This document shows positions 18,335 through 26,920 of a stretch of 64,000 bases of DNA, piece after piece. Source of the stretch: AWTP1-13 sp963827545 (GTDB taxonomy: Bacteria; Pseudomonadota; Alphaproteobacteria; Rhizobiales; Hyphomicrobiaceae); the NCBI GenBank assembly GCA_963827545.1, contig CAWHBI010000042.1, positions 1-64,000 on the forward strand, in the 5' to 3' direction. The translations under genes and the position numbers were made by a program. The number at the start of each line of letters is the position of its first letter. Within the stretch, counting starts at the first letter, position 1. The notes beneath the pieces were generated by a model that had not been told where the DNA came from, searched no databases, and was given only the letters and a program-made list of their open reading frames with translations.

Positions 18335-19195
18335 TCAGCCCTGGCCTTGGCGCCTGGCGATGAATGCCAGGCGCTCGAACAGGTGCACGTCCTGCTCGTT
18401 CTTGAGCAGCGCTCCGTGCAGCGGCGGGATCAGCTTGCGCGGGTCGCTCTCGCGCAGCGTCTCCGGCGAAATGTCCTCGTTGAGCAGCAGCTTGATCCAG
18501 TCGAGCAGCTCCGAGGTGGACGGCTTCTTCTTGATGCCCGGCACCTCTCTCACATCGTAAAACACCTTGAGCGCCTCCGAGACCAGGCGGCCCTTCAAGT
18601 TCGGGAAGTGCACGTCGACGATTGCCCGCATGGTCTCGGGATCGGGAAACTTGATGTAGTGGAAGAAGCAGCGACGCAGGAAGGCGTCGGGCAGCTCTTT
18701 CTCGTTGTTGGAGGTGATGATGACGATGGGACGGTGTCTGGCCTTGATCGTCTCGTGCGTCTCGTAGACGTAGAACTCCATGCGGTCGAGCTCCTGCAAC
18801 AGGTCGTTGGGGAACTCGATGTCGGCCTTGTCGATCTCGTCGATGAGGAGCACGGGGCGCTCGTCGAGCGTAAAGGCCTCCCACAGCTTGCCCTTGCGGA
18901 TGTAGTTGCCGATGTCGGCCACCCGTTCGTCGCCCAGCTGGCTGTCGCGCAAGCGGCTCACGGCGTCGTACTCGTAGAGGCCTTGCAGCGCCTTGGTGGT
19001 CGACTTGATGTGCCACTCGATCAGCGGCGCACCGATCGCCTTGGCAACCTCGATGGCCAGCACCGTCTTGCCGGTCCCGGGCTCGCCCTTCACCAGCAGT
19101 GGCCGCTGCAACGTGATGGCAGCGTTAACGGCAACCTTGAGATCGCCGGTGGCAACGTAGTCCTTGGTGCCCTTGAAGCGCATGATCGGGTGCAT
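18335..19195 (-). CDS. MoxR-family AAA+ ATPase
   Basis: 286 residues from ATG 19195 with a GGAGG site. Walker A is GEPGTGKT at residues 37-44. Walker B is VLLIDEIDKAD. Sensor-1 lies in IVIITSNNEKELPDAFLRRC, with an arginine pair at the end. MoxR ATPases remodel or load cofactors onto target complexes together with VWA proteins. The CoxE-like protein at 12079-13254 is the expected partner. The gene is immediately followed by the alkaline-phosphatase-fold gene, which is an obvious candidate client or co-worker. Confidence 0.92.
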   Translation of the reverse strand: MHPIMRFKGTKDYVATGDLKVAVNAAITLQRPLLVKGEPGTGKTVLAIEVAKAIGAPLIEWHIKSTTKALQGLYEYDAVSRLRDSQLGDERVADIGNYIRKGKLWEAFTLDERPVLLIDEIDKADIEFPNDLLQELDRMEFYVYETHETIKARHRPIVIITSNNEKELPDAFLRRCFFHYIKFPDPETMRAIVDVHFPNLKGRLVSEALKVFYDVREVPGIKKKPSTSELLDWIKLLLNEDISPETLRESDPRKLIPPLHGALLKNEQDVHLFERLAFIARRQGQG

Positions 19196-19522
19196 CTGCC
19201 TCCAGCCGGAAAAAAGACGCGCGACTTTAGGGAAACGGCGCAGTGGCAGCAAGCAGCCCCTCCCGGGGACGCGGCCAGGAAGGGGCGCCGCTCCCAGGCG
19301 GCACATGGGAGTGGCTCCTGCGCCGACGCCCGGGGAGAAACACGCAGCGCCGCTGGCATCGACGGGGAGACTCAGGTCGGGCGTTGCGTGTCCCCACCGC
19401 GGGGAGACCGCCAGGTGCTCCACCGGCAAGGGGTCGCGACCCCGCCCTGCTCCACATTTCCGCAGACACTGCCGGACCCGGGCGAATTCCCGGTAAACGT
19501 GCAGATCGCCTCAGAGCTACCT

Positions 19523-19550
19523 CCGATAGGCGATATCCGATGCCTATCGG
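19523..19550. promoter_or_regulatory. Perfect inverted repeat upstream of the dksA promoter
   Basis: CCGATAGGC and GCCTATCGG flank a 10-bp spacer. The repeat is about 60 bp upstream of the likely -35 box of dksA, a position suited to an operator for a dimeric regulator. No regulator is identified. Confidence 0.35.
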
Positions 19551-19607
19551 CTGAGGTTACGCCCATTTTCTGCTGGCTGCGCCATGCTGCACTGCAATCG
19601 GGACGGC

Positions 19608-19635
19608 TTGACTTGAAAAAACAGCAGCTTAAATA
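19608..19635 (+). promoter_or_regulatory. Probable sigma-70 promoter of dksA
   Basis: TTGACT, 16-bp spacer, TAAATA. It ends 64 bp before the dksA ATG and lies in a locally AT-rich stretch of an otherwise GC-rich region. Confidence 0.5.
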
Positions 19636-19699
19636 CGGGCACCAAATTTGTGCCGGATCAGCGCCACTGACAACGAGAAGCAAGCATCCCGGGAAGCGC

Positions 19700-20263
19700 A
19701 TGGGGAAATCCAACCAGAGGCGAGCGGCCAAGAAGGCCGCCGTGAAAGGCCACGCCAAGGCTGGCGCCAATGGGCGCGGCGCCGCGCCAAAGGCGAAGCT
19801 CATGAAGGTGGCGCAAAAAGCAGCCAAGCGCCGGTCTCCGCGCACGAGCAGCATTGTGCTCCCGCCCGGATACCGTCCTTCCGAAAGCGAGCCGTTCATG
19901 AACGAGCGGCACAGACTCTACTTCCGCAACAAGCTGGTGGCGTGGAAGGAAGAGATCGTGCGCCAGAACCGCGAGACCCTGCACGTTCTGCACGAGGACT
20001 CGGCGCAGCACGCCGACTTCGCCGATCGGGCCACATCGGAGACCGACCGGGCGCTGGAGCTCAGGGCACGCGACCGGCAGCGCAAGCTGATCGCGAAGAT
20101 CGATGCGGCGCTGGCCCGCATCGAGGATGGCAGCTACGGCTTTTGCGAGGAGACGGGGGAGCCGATCGGGCTCAAGCGCCTCGACGCCCGTCCCATCGCC
20201 ACCCTCTCGCTGGAAGCCCAAGAGCGCCACGAGCGGCGCGAGAAGGTCTTCCGCGAAGATTAG
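19700..20263 (+). CDS. dksA: RNA polymerase-binding transcription factor DksA
   Basis: 187 residues. A basic Ala/Lys-rich N-terminal tail (about 1-55) precedes the DksA core. The coiled coil carries the tip motif DxxDxA at residues 106-111 (ADFADRA). The C-terminal globule has FCEETGEPIGLKRLDARPIA. Only one of the four classical zinc-finger cysteines remains (Cys149; the others are Thr152, Ser170 and Ala173), so it is a zinc-independent, low-cysteine DksA of a kind I recall in rhizobia. It binds the RNA polymerase secondary channel and mediates the stringent response with ppGpp. Confidence 0.92.
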   Translation: MGKSNQRRAAKKAAVKGHAKAGANGRGAAPKAKLMKVAQKAAKRRSPRTSSIVLPPGYRPSESEPFMNERHRLYFRNKLVAWKEEIVRQNRETLHVLHEDSAQHADFADRATSETDRALELRARDRQRKLIAKIDAALARIEDGSYGFCEETGEPIGLKRLDARPIATLSLEAQERHERREKVFRED

Positions 20264-20304
20264 GAGCAGCCAGGCAGCCAGTAGGGTCTACCTGCTTCTT
20301 CCCC

Positions 20305-20336
20305 ACTCCCTATTCGCAACTCCCTACTCCCTATTC
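20305..20336. repeat. Short tandem direct repeat ACTCCCTATTC
   Basis: The unit ACTCCCTATTC occurs at 20305-20315 and 20326-20336, with a partial ACTCCCT between them, in the convergent gap between dksA and the mscS-type gene. It is pyrimidine-rich on the plus strand, unlike surrounding sequence. Confidence 0.6.
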
Positions 20337-20379
20337 TCCAGCAACGCGCTTGCGGCTGCTCGCCGCCGGTGCGGCTTGT

Positions 20380-22860
20380 TCAGCACGTTCCTCCAGCCAA
20401 CTGTGTCAGGTAGCCCTTGATCGATTCCAAGTCGCGCAGGCTGACGTCCACCTGGTTGAACGGGATCTCGATGCCGGCCGCAGCGAGCGCCTTGAAGATG
20501 GCAACACGCAAGTCCGACTGCACGCCGCCGGCCTTGTCGATGTCGGGCAGCGAGACGCGCAGATTGAACAGAAGGGCGCTGTCGCCGAAATTCTCCAGCA
20601 CGGCGCTGGGCGCCGGCGTGCGCAGAACCTGCGGATGATCCTCCGCACACTTTGTGAGGATGGCGAGCACCTGCTCGGGATCGGAATTGTAGCCGACGCC
20701 GATCTTGACGCTGACGGCGCCGAGCGAGTCGCGGTGCGTCCAGTTGAGCACGCGGCCGGTGATCAGCTCGGAGTTCGGCACGATCAGGCTGGCCCGGTCG
20801 AAGGTCTCGATCTCGGTGGCGCGTACGCTGATGCGGCGCACGTGGCCCTGCTGGTCACCGACCACGATGCGGTCGCCGACCCTGATCGGGCGCTCGATCA
20901 GCAGGATGAGCCCCGAGACGAAGTTGTTGACGATGGATTGCAGGCCGAAGCCGATCCCGACCGACAGGGCGCCAGCAACGATGGCGAGGCTGGTGATGTC
21001 GAAGCCGGCATAGGAGATCGCCAGCAGCGCGGCGAGCCCCATGCCGACATAGCCCACCACCGTGTCGATCGAATTGGCGATGCCGGGGTCCAGGCGCGAC
21101 TGCGTCGCCCTTTCCCTCAGCCAGCGCTGGAACAGCCGTGTGGCAAACAGCAGCGCGATGAACAGCACGATGCCGGCCAGGATGCGCACCAGCGAGATCC
21201 GGAACTGGCCGATCTCGATGCCGAACAGCAGCGACTTCAGCCAATCGCGGATGTCTGCACCCGAGAAGCCCCATTGCAGCATCAGGAACGGCAAGGCGCC
21301 GATCACCAGCGCGAAGGTCAAGGCAAGCTCGGTGAGACGCGTCAGCTGGCGGCGGCGGGGCGCGTCGAGGCCGAACCGCTGCTCGAGCAGTTCACCCACC
21401 GGCAGCCCGCGCTGGGGCGGCTCGCGGGTGACGGCGCGAATGGCCAGGTAGCCGAGCCAGGTGAGAAGCACGACGATACCGGTCAGCACCAGCTGCTGGG
21501 CAATGAAGCGCGCCAGCGCCACGTAGCCGAGCAGCGCCGTGGCAATGATGCTGATGGCGATCACCCAGAGCGGCAGCTTGAGCCAGCGCGGCGCATGCCG
21601 GGAGACTGGCGCCGGCGTCGCCGTGTCCTGCGGCGTGAAAGGCGTGAGCAGCAGGCCCATGAGGAGCGCGGCGAAGGCCGTGCTGGAGGCGAACGATTGC
21701 ACCACGCTCAGCGTCAGCGGCACGAAGAAGGCCCGGCCTGCCTCCGTCAAGGCCCCGTCGAGGGCGTAGACCGCGGCAATGGCGCTGAGCAGCCGGGCGA
21801 TGCGGCGTGCCGGCCCGTTTGCCACCGGCACCAGGCGCCATTGCGGCTCAGCCGGTGCCAGCACGGCCGACAGCAGCGCCGAGATGGCGGCGAAGACAAG
21901 CACGGCCTTCAGGATTCCGCCCCCTGCGCGGCCCCAGGGGGCATAGAGCAGTTCGAGCGCGTCGAGCCCGCCATACGCGAGCACGCTGGCTGCGACCAGG
22001 GGAAGGGCGCGCAGCGGCGCCACCCAGGTTACCGAGATGGCGCGCTCGAAGAAGGTGGGATGGGGCGGCTCGGCCTTGATGGCTCGCCGGTTGGTCCATC
22101 TCGAGACGGCAAATTTCAGGAGCGCATAGAGCAGCAAAGCACCGCCGACCAGCAAAGCGAGCTCGAAACTCTTCAGGTTTGCCCAGTAGCTCCAATCGTC
22201 GGCGAAGTATCTCAGTCGCAGCGTGACAGCGGGCCACTCGGAGACGATGTCGCGCCAGATGCCCGGCAGCAGTGGGCTCGGCAGCCGTTCCAGCAGGTTG
22301 CGGGTGAAGAGCGAGTGCCGCAGCACCGTGATCCGCTCGATCAGCTGGCGCGCGCGCACCCAGGTCAGCTCGCTCGACTTGATTGCGCCATCGTACGCGG
22401 CTGCCAGACCAGTCAGCCTTGCGCGCTCGGCGGCCATATCGGGAGCCTCGGCGGGCCCGTCTTTGGCGGGTGGCGGTCCGAGCTTCTCGATCTGCGACTT
22501 GACGGCGGCCAGTTGGGGTCTGAGCTGCTCCACCGTCTGCGTCGTGTCGGTCAGGATGTCTTCGACCTTGATGCGCAGGCCGCTGAGCTCTTCCTCCATC
22601 TCGGTGAAGTGCTGCAGCGCCTTCTCGGCCTCCGCCAGCGACGACGTCGTCTTGGTAAGGGTGGCGGCGACCTCGGGCGGCAGTGCGGAGTGCGGCGCAG
22701 GGGGCTGCTGGGCGGGCGGGGTCGACTTGGCCGTAGGCGTCGAGGGCGCGGGCTTGGGCGTTTGCGCCGCCGCGCTCATCATGCCCGCCAGCACAGCGGT
22801 GACCAGCAGGGCCGCAAGCAAGATCGGAAACGGTTTGCACTTGGGCGAGGAGATGCTCAT
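20380..22860 (-). CDS. Large MscS-family mechanosensitive channel with DUF3772 domain
   Basis: 826 residues. A signal peptide and Pro-rich spacer (to about 60) are followed by a periplasmic DUF3772-type helical domain (about 65-205) and roughly ten membrane segments. The conserved MscS pore/beta region comes last: GIGFGLQSIVNNFVSGLILL, ERPIRVGDRIVVGDQQGHV and IVPNSELITGRVLNW. It would open under membrane tension to release solutes during hypo-osmotic shock. The size puts it with the DUF3772-MscS (YbiO-like) class rather than small MscS. It is convergent with dksA. Confidence 0.92.
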   Translation of the reverse strand: MSISSPKCKPFPILLAALLVTAVLAGMMSAAAQTPKPAPSTPTAKSTPPAQQPPAPHSALPPEVAATLTKTTSSLAEAEKALQHFTEMEEELSGLRIKVEDILTDTTQTVEQLRPQLAAVKSQIEKLGPPPAKDGPAEAPDMAAERARLTGLAAAYDGAIKSSELTWVRARQLIERITVLRHSLFTRNLLERLPSPLLPGIWRDIVSEWPAVTLRLRYFADDWSYWANLKSFELALLVGGALLLYALLKFAVSRWTNRRAIKAEPPHPTFFERAISVTWVAPLRALPLVAASVLAYGGLDALELLYAPWGRAGGGILKAVLVFAAISALLSAVLAPAEPQWRLVPVANGPARRIARLLSAIAAVYALDGALTEAGRAFFVPLTLSVVQSFASSTAFAALLMGLLLTPFTPQDTATPAPVSRHAPRWLKLPLWVIAISIIATALLGYVALARFIAQQLVLTGIVVLLTWLGYLAIRAVTREPPQRGLPVGELLEQRFGLDAPRRRQLTRLTELALTFALVIGALPFLMLQWGFSGADIRDWLKSLLFGIEIGQFRISLVRILAGIVLFIALLFATRLFQRWLRERATQSRLDPGIANSIDTVVGYVGMGLAALLAISYAGFDITSLAIVAGALSVGIGFGLQSIVNNFVSGLILLIERPIRVGDRIVVGDQQGHVRRISVRATEIETFDRASLIVPNSELITGRVLNWTHRDSLGAVSVKIGVGYNSDPEQVLAILTKCAEDHPQVLRTPAPSAVLENFGDSALLFNLRVSLPDIDKAGGVQSDLRVAIFKALAAAGIEIPFNQVDVSLRDLESIKGYLTQLAGGTC

Positions 22861-23015
22861 CGGGGGATTCTATAACGCGCCATTGTGCCCCCGATCAGGC
22901 ATGCGGGGACAAACCTACCCGTGCTGTCGACACGCTCGAGCCCTGCGCGGCGCCCTCACTCTAGTGTGGTGATCGAGAAGGCCGCGCGGGCCGGGTGCGC
23001 GCAATGGTGAGCAGC

Positions 23016-23390
23016 TCATTCGTTGACGGCCTGGCCGAAACTGCGGGGCTTGCGGGTGAACACCGGCGGCGCCGGCTCCTGGCGCTCGCCTTGCATCGAT
23101 TCCTCGTGCACCCCGGGCGCGCTGATGCCGGTCTCGATCACGACGTCGACCGGGCCCCCGGTCATGATCAGGTGCTCCACATCGTCGCGCCGAATGAGCA
23201 CCAGTTTGCGCCGGCTGTCGACGTTTGTCTGCTCCGTGACAGCAAGCCGCGGCTCGGGCCGAGGCGGGAAAAGCCAGGCGAGACTGAAGCTCATGTCGCC
23301 GGTCGTGTAGACGCGATAGCCCCACAGCGCTGCAACGGCGGCGGAGACGAAGAAAACAAGGACAAAAAACGGCCAGAGGAGCGAAGACAT
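23016..23390 (-). CDS. FliO-like membrane protein (orphan, non-flagellar context)
   Basis: 124 residues. One N-terminal membrane helix (LLWPFFVLVFFVSAAVAALW) is followed by a linker and a compact domain, DSRRKLVLIRRDDVEHLIMT then GGPVDVVIETGI. This has the pattern of flagellar biosynthesis protein FliO. No flagellar gene lies anywhere in the window, so a flagellar role is doubtful. The gene is divergent from cckA across about 340 bp. Confidence 0.75.
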   Translation of the reverse strand: MSSLLWPFFVLVFFVSAAVAALWGYRVYTTGDMSFSLAWLFPPRPEPRLAVTEQTNVDSRRKLVLIRRDDVEHLIMTGGPVDVVIETGISAPGVHEESMQGERQEPAPPVFTRKPRSFGQAVNE

Positions 23391-23732
23391 ATCTCAGGCA
23401 TCCCTGCGAATCGTTGCGGGCGACAGTGCGCTTTATTCATGGGCTGACCAAGCACGAGTGCCCGGGCAGCCGAAGGCGACATCCCGAGGTTGCGGTTCTC
23501 CCCGATGGGGCTCCGGGTCGCCCGCGTCCTTCATCGCATCTTAACCCTATTGACGGCTTTCTTGAAGGGCGAAGGCCCCCCGGCCGCCCAGCGGAGAGAG
23601 GCAGGTCCCTCCGCAAAGGCAATCGTTGGCGTGTTTGGCACTGGCTCCGGTTTGTACATGCGTCCAGATTTCGGTTCACTGCTGCAGGCGCTGCAAGCTT
23701 GGTTTCCGCAGAATCAGCTAAGGTTTTGCGGC

Positions 23733-26249
23733 ATGGCGGAAATCAAGGGATTGCACGAGGCGGCGCCGCCCGTTGGCTCTGTTGCCCACGCGCACGGCGC
23801 GAGCGGAGTTTTCGCTGTCGCGGGGTTCGTGGCTGTGGCCGCGTTCGGCGCGATGGCGTTGCATGCCTTCGGGCTCGTGGAGCCCGTCATGCTCGGGCTG
23901 CTGGCGCTGCTGGCTGTGGCTGGCGCGTTCCTCGTGTTCGGCTTGCTGTCGGGCTTCCTGCGTGTCAGCGAGCGCTCGGCCGAGGCCGAGATGGTCAAGA
24001 TCGTCACCGATGGCCTCGCTGACGGGCTGCAAATCGTCAGCCAGACCGGCGCCGTCCTCTATCGCAATCGGGCGCTGCAGCGTCTCACGAGCACGCGGTC
24101 GGGCGGACACGCGACGCTGGAGGAGCTGTTTGCCGTAGAGCCCCAGTCGGTGGAAGCCTTCTATCGGTTGAACCGTGCCGCCGAGCGTGGCGAGCCGCGC
24201 GAGGAGGAGTTCTACGTTCGCTGCGGTCCCCTGGCGGGCTTGGGCGGTCGCTGGCTCCAGGTCTCGGTCCGGCCGTTCCCGGCGCTGGCGGGCCGCCGCA
24301 GTCAGGGTGCGTTGACCTTGTGGCAGCTCTCCGACGTGACACGCGAGCGCACGCGCGAAATCGAAGCCGTGACCGGCCTCAGGGCAACGCTGTCGTTCTA
24401 CGATGGTCTCCCGCAGGGCCTGTTCGCAGCGGCTGTCGATGGACGCATCGTGCACCTCAACAGCACGCTCGCTCAATGGCTGGCGTTGCGGCCGGAATCG
24501 GGCAGGCCGCTCACGCTTGCGGATATCGTGTCGGCGGACGGTGCGGCGCTGATCCGCGCCGCTGGCCGCGCCGGACGCGTCACCAGGCTCGAACTCGACC
24601 TGCTGCGCGAGGATGGCCGCGTATTCCCTGCCCACCTCGTTTGCCGCGGTCACGGGGCCCGCGGCATCGTCTCCATCCTGGTCCTCGACCGGACTTCCGA
24701 GGGCCAGCCCGACCGGGCTCGCGCGGGGCGTGAGGCGCATCTGACGCGGCTCATGGAGGCGGCACCCTTCGGCATCGCTGTCGTCGAGGGGGATGGCTGC
24801 ATCGCCAGCTCCAATGCCGCGTTCATGCGCATGTTCTTCACGGAGGGGCGCGGCGCGCCTCAGAGCGTTGCCGACCTCGTTGCCGACACCGACGAGCGCG
24901 CGAGTGGCGAACTGGCCAAAGCGCTGCACCGCGCGTATTCGGGCCGGGCTGGCGCCGGCCCCGTCGAGATCTTCTTCGGCCCACACCGCGAGTTCGCGCG
25001 CCGCGTCTACGTGAGCCCGCTTGGAACCGGTACCAGGGCGCACACAGGTGCCGTCCTCTATGCCATCGATGCCACCGAGCAGAAGGCGCTGGAGCTGAAA
25101 TTCGCCCACAGCCACAAGATGGAAGCCGTGGGGCAGCTGGCCGGCGGCGTCGCGCACGACTTCAACAACGTGCTGACCGCCATCATCGGCTTCTCCGATC
25201 TGCTGCTGCAGACGCACCGCCCGACCGATCCCGCCTATCGCGACATCATGAACATCAAGAGCAGCGCCAACCGCGCCGCGGGGCTGGTGCGCCAGCTGCT
25301 CGCCTATTCGCGCCGGCAGACGCTGCAGGCCGAGGTGCTGGAGCTTGGCGAGCTGCTCACCGACCTCTCCGCTCTGCTCAACAAGGCGCTGGGCGAGAGG
25401 GTGACGCTCAAGATCCTGCCCGGCCGCGACCTCTGGCACGTGAAGGCAGACAAGACCCAGTTCGAGCATGTCATCATCAACCTGGCTGTCAACGCCAAGG
25501 ATGCCATGCCCGACGGCGGCTGCCTCACCATCCGCACGCGCAACGTTTCCGAGCGCGAAAGCCTGAAGCTCGCCAATCTCGGCATCACCGCCGGCGAATA
25601 CCTGCTGGTCGAGGTGGAGGACACGGGCATCGGCATTCCGCCGGACGTGATCGGCCGCATCTTCGAGCCGTTCTTCACCACCAAGGAGGTCGGCAAGGGC
25701 ACCGGGCTCGGCCTCTCCACCGTTTACGGCATCGTCAAGCAGACCGGCGGCTATATCTTCGTCGACAGCGAGGTCGGCAGGGGCACGACGTTCCGCGTCT
25801 ACCTGCCGCGCTACATCGTCGAGAACGAGGAGGAGCTGCCCCAGCGCGTCAAGAAGTCGGAACCCACGCGCGACCTGACCGGCACCGGCCGCGTCCTGCT
25901 CGTGGAGGACGAGGACGTGGTGCGCAATTTTGCGGTACGCGCGCTTTCGCGTCAGGGCTACGAGGTGCTGGAAGCCGGCACCGGCATGGAGGCGCTCGAG
26001 GTGATGCGGCGCGAGAATCATCGGGTCGACATCGTCGTCAGCGACGTCATCATGCCCGAGATGGACGGGCCGACGCTTCTGAAGGAGCTGCGCAAGACCA
26101 ACCCGGGGCTCAAGTTCATCTTCGTCTCGGGCTACCCCGACGACGCCTTCAAGAAGAGTCTGGACGACGATCAGGAGTATGCTTTCCTGCCCAAGCCCTT
26201 CACGCTGCCGCAGCTCGCCGCCAAGGTGAAGGAGCAGCTGGGGCGCTGA
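23733..26249 (+). CDS. cckA: Hybrid sensor histidine kinase CckA
   Basis: 838 residues from ATG 23733. Two membrane helices occupy residues ~27-75. PAS-like domains cover about 85-450. The dimerization/phosphoacceptor box is GGVAHDFNN with His475. ATPase motifs are NLAVNAKDAMPDGG (N box), EDTGIGIPPDV (G1) and GKGTGLGLSTVYGIVKQTGG (G2). A C-terminal receiver has phospho-Asp771 (SDVIMPEMDGP). It matches CckA, the essential alphaproteobacterial kinase/phosphatase that controls CtrA and CpdR through ChpT. The frame is open to 23490, but membrane topology fits the chosen start. Confidence 0.93.
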   Translation: MAEIKGLHEAAPPVGSVAHAHGASGVFAVAGFVAVAAFGAMALHAFGLVEPVMLGLLALLAVAGAFLVFGLLSGFLRVSERSAEAEMVKIVTDGLADGLQIVSQTGAVLYRNRALQRLTSTRSGGHATLEELFAVEPQSVEAFYRLNRAAERGEPREEEFYVRCGPLAGLGGRWLQVSVRPFPALAGRRSQGALTLWQLSDVTRERTREIEAVTGLRATLSFYDGLPQGLFAAAVDGRIVHLNSTLAQWLALRPESGRPLTLADIVSADGAALIRAAGRAGRVTRLELDLLREDGRVFPAHLVCRGHGARGIVSILVLDRTSEGQPDRARAGREAHLTRLMEAAPFGIAVVEGDGCIASSNAAFMRMFFTEGRGAPQSVADLVADTDERASGELAKALHRAYSGRAGAGPVEIFFGPHREFARRVYVSPLGTGTRAHTGAVLYAIDATEQKALELKFAHSHKMEAVGQLAGGVAHDFNNVLTAIIGFSDLLLQTHRPTDPAYRDIMNIKSSANRAAGLVRQLLAYSRRQTLQAEVLELGELLTDLSALLNKALGERVTLKILPGRDLWHVKADKTQFEHVIINLAVNAKDAMPDGGCLTIRTRNVSERESLKLANLGITAGEYLLVEVEDTGIGIPPDVIGRIFEPFFTTKEVGKGTGLGLSTVYGIVKQTGGYIFVDSEVGRGTTFRVYLPRYIVENEEELPQRVKKSEPTRDLTGTGRVLLVEDEDVVRNFAVRALSRQGYEVLEAGTGMEALEVMRRENHRVDIVVSDVIMPEMDGPTLLKELRKTNPGLKFIFVSGYPDDAFKKSLDDDQEYAFLPKPFTLPQLAAKVKEQLGR

Positions 26250-26359
26250 TGCGGTCGATGTGACCGCTCCGGTCCCCTTCGCCACGACTCTTCCACTTGT
26301 TTTACTTCTCCAACACCATCAGCCCCGCCGGCAATCGCCGGCGAGGGGTGCGACGGGTA

Positions 26360-26480
26360 CGCGGGTGCCTTGTCGGCAACCGCGGGGCCTTGCGGCCCCA
26401 GGAGGCCGTGAGACCTCCTCGGGACCCTTGCGGGTCCTCAGGGACCTCGCGGTCCCGGGGGTTGCCTTACGGCACCCGCG
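26360..26480. repeat. Cloverleaf-like set of nested and tandem stems
   Basis: A 10-bp perfect stem (26360-26369 with 26471-26480) encloses a 7-bp stem (26375-26381 with 26460-26466). This encloses four hairpins: GGGGCC-TTGC-GGCCCC (26384-26399), AGGAGG...CCTCCT (26400-26419), GGACCC-TTGC-GGGTCC (26422-26437) and GGGACC-TCGC-GGTCCC (26441-26456). Three loops are TTGC or TCGC. It could be a structured RNA or a clustered palindromic DNA element. Confidence 0.6.
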
Positions 26481-26830
26481 TGCGGCGATTTGTGTCCCGC
26501 TGCAAGCTTTGGCGTCCCGCTCGCCCAATGAGAGCTTCACGGTTGGCCTTGAGCCTTGTGGGCGGTCGCCGGCTCGGCGCCCATTGCTGGTGCTCTGCCG
26601 GAAACGGTCGCAGCGGGCCTCCTGGATCTCGAGCCATCCGAGCCTCTCCTTCCAGGCGCCGGTCGCTTGCACGTGAAGGACGGATGCGCATTTCACGTCC
26701 CGTCGCAACAAGCGACGCGCGCATCATCACACGGCGCGGCGAGAGCGGGGATAAGCCTCGCTTCGTGCAACGAGTCCGGATGGTAAATTGCGATGGGCTT
26801 GGTGCTCGCGATGCGTTCTCGACACTGCCA

Positions 26831-26859
26831 TTGCCATGCGAGAACAAAACGTGTACATT
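26831..26859 (+). promoter_or_regulatory. recA promoter with overlapping LexA (SOS) box
   Basis: TTGCCA, 17-bp spacer, TACATT form a sigma-70-like promoter ending 61 bp before recA. GAAC-N7-GTAC (26842-26856) overlaps the -10 box and differs by one base from the alphaproteobacterial LexA consensus GAAC-N7-GAAC (reverse of GTTC-N7-GTTC). LexA binding there would block transcription until DNA damage. Confidence 0.55.
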
Positions 26860-26920
26860 GTTTGCAACAGAGAGTCGCGTTTTGCCTCCATCTGCAACTC
26901 GTGAAATAAGGGGTTTTCCC

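Larger units (their letters stand above)
19196..19699. other. Divergent intergenic region between moxR and dksA
   Basis: 504 bp without a credible gene. It contains GGGGTCGCGACCCC (19430-19443), the inverted repeat at 19523-19550 and the promoter at 19608-19635, listed separately. The rest is GC-rich with no further recognised signal. Confidence 0.5.
26250..26920. other. 670-bp intergenic region between cckA and recA
   Basis: No convincing gene. It holds a 7-bp hairpin CGCCGGC-AATC-GCCGGCG (26326-26343), the nested-stem element at 26360-26480, and the recA promoter with SOS box near 26831-26859. The open frame running into recA from 26297 has no ribosome site and codes for an Arg-rich non-conserved sequence. 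Confidence 0.6.

Noticed and set aside
19648..22875. Long open frame (about 1075 residues) on the plus strand across dksA and antisense to the MscS gene
   Set aside because: It is out of frame with DksA, then antisense to MscS, and encodes a Gln/Asp/His/Arg-rich sequence typical of antisense frames in GC-rich genes. DksA and MscS are both clearly conserved.
23016..23390. Reading the FliO-like gene as evidence for a flagellar operon here
   Set aside because: No other flagellar gene is present in 64 kb.
23718..26285. Long open frame antisense to cckA (855 residues)
   Set aside because: Antisense to a fully conserved kinase; composition is that of a mirror frame and no domain is recognisable.
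26297..26920. In-frame N-terminal extension of RecA by about 208 residues
   Set aside because: It covers the structured intergenic element and the recA promoter and encodes a non-conserved Arg-rich sequence. RecA homology starts at 26921.
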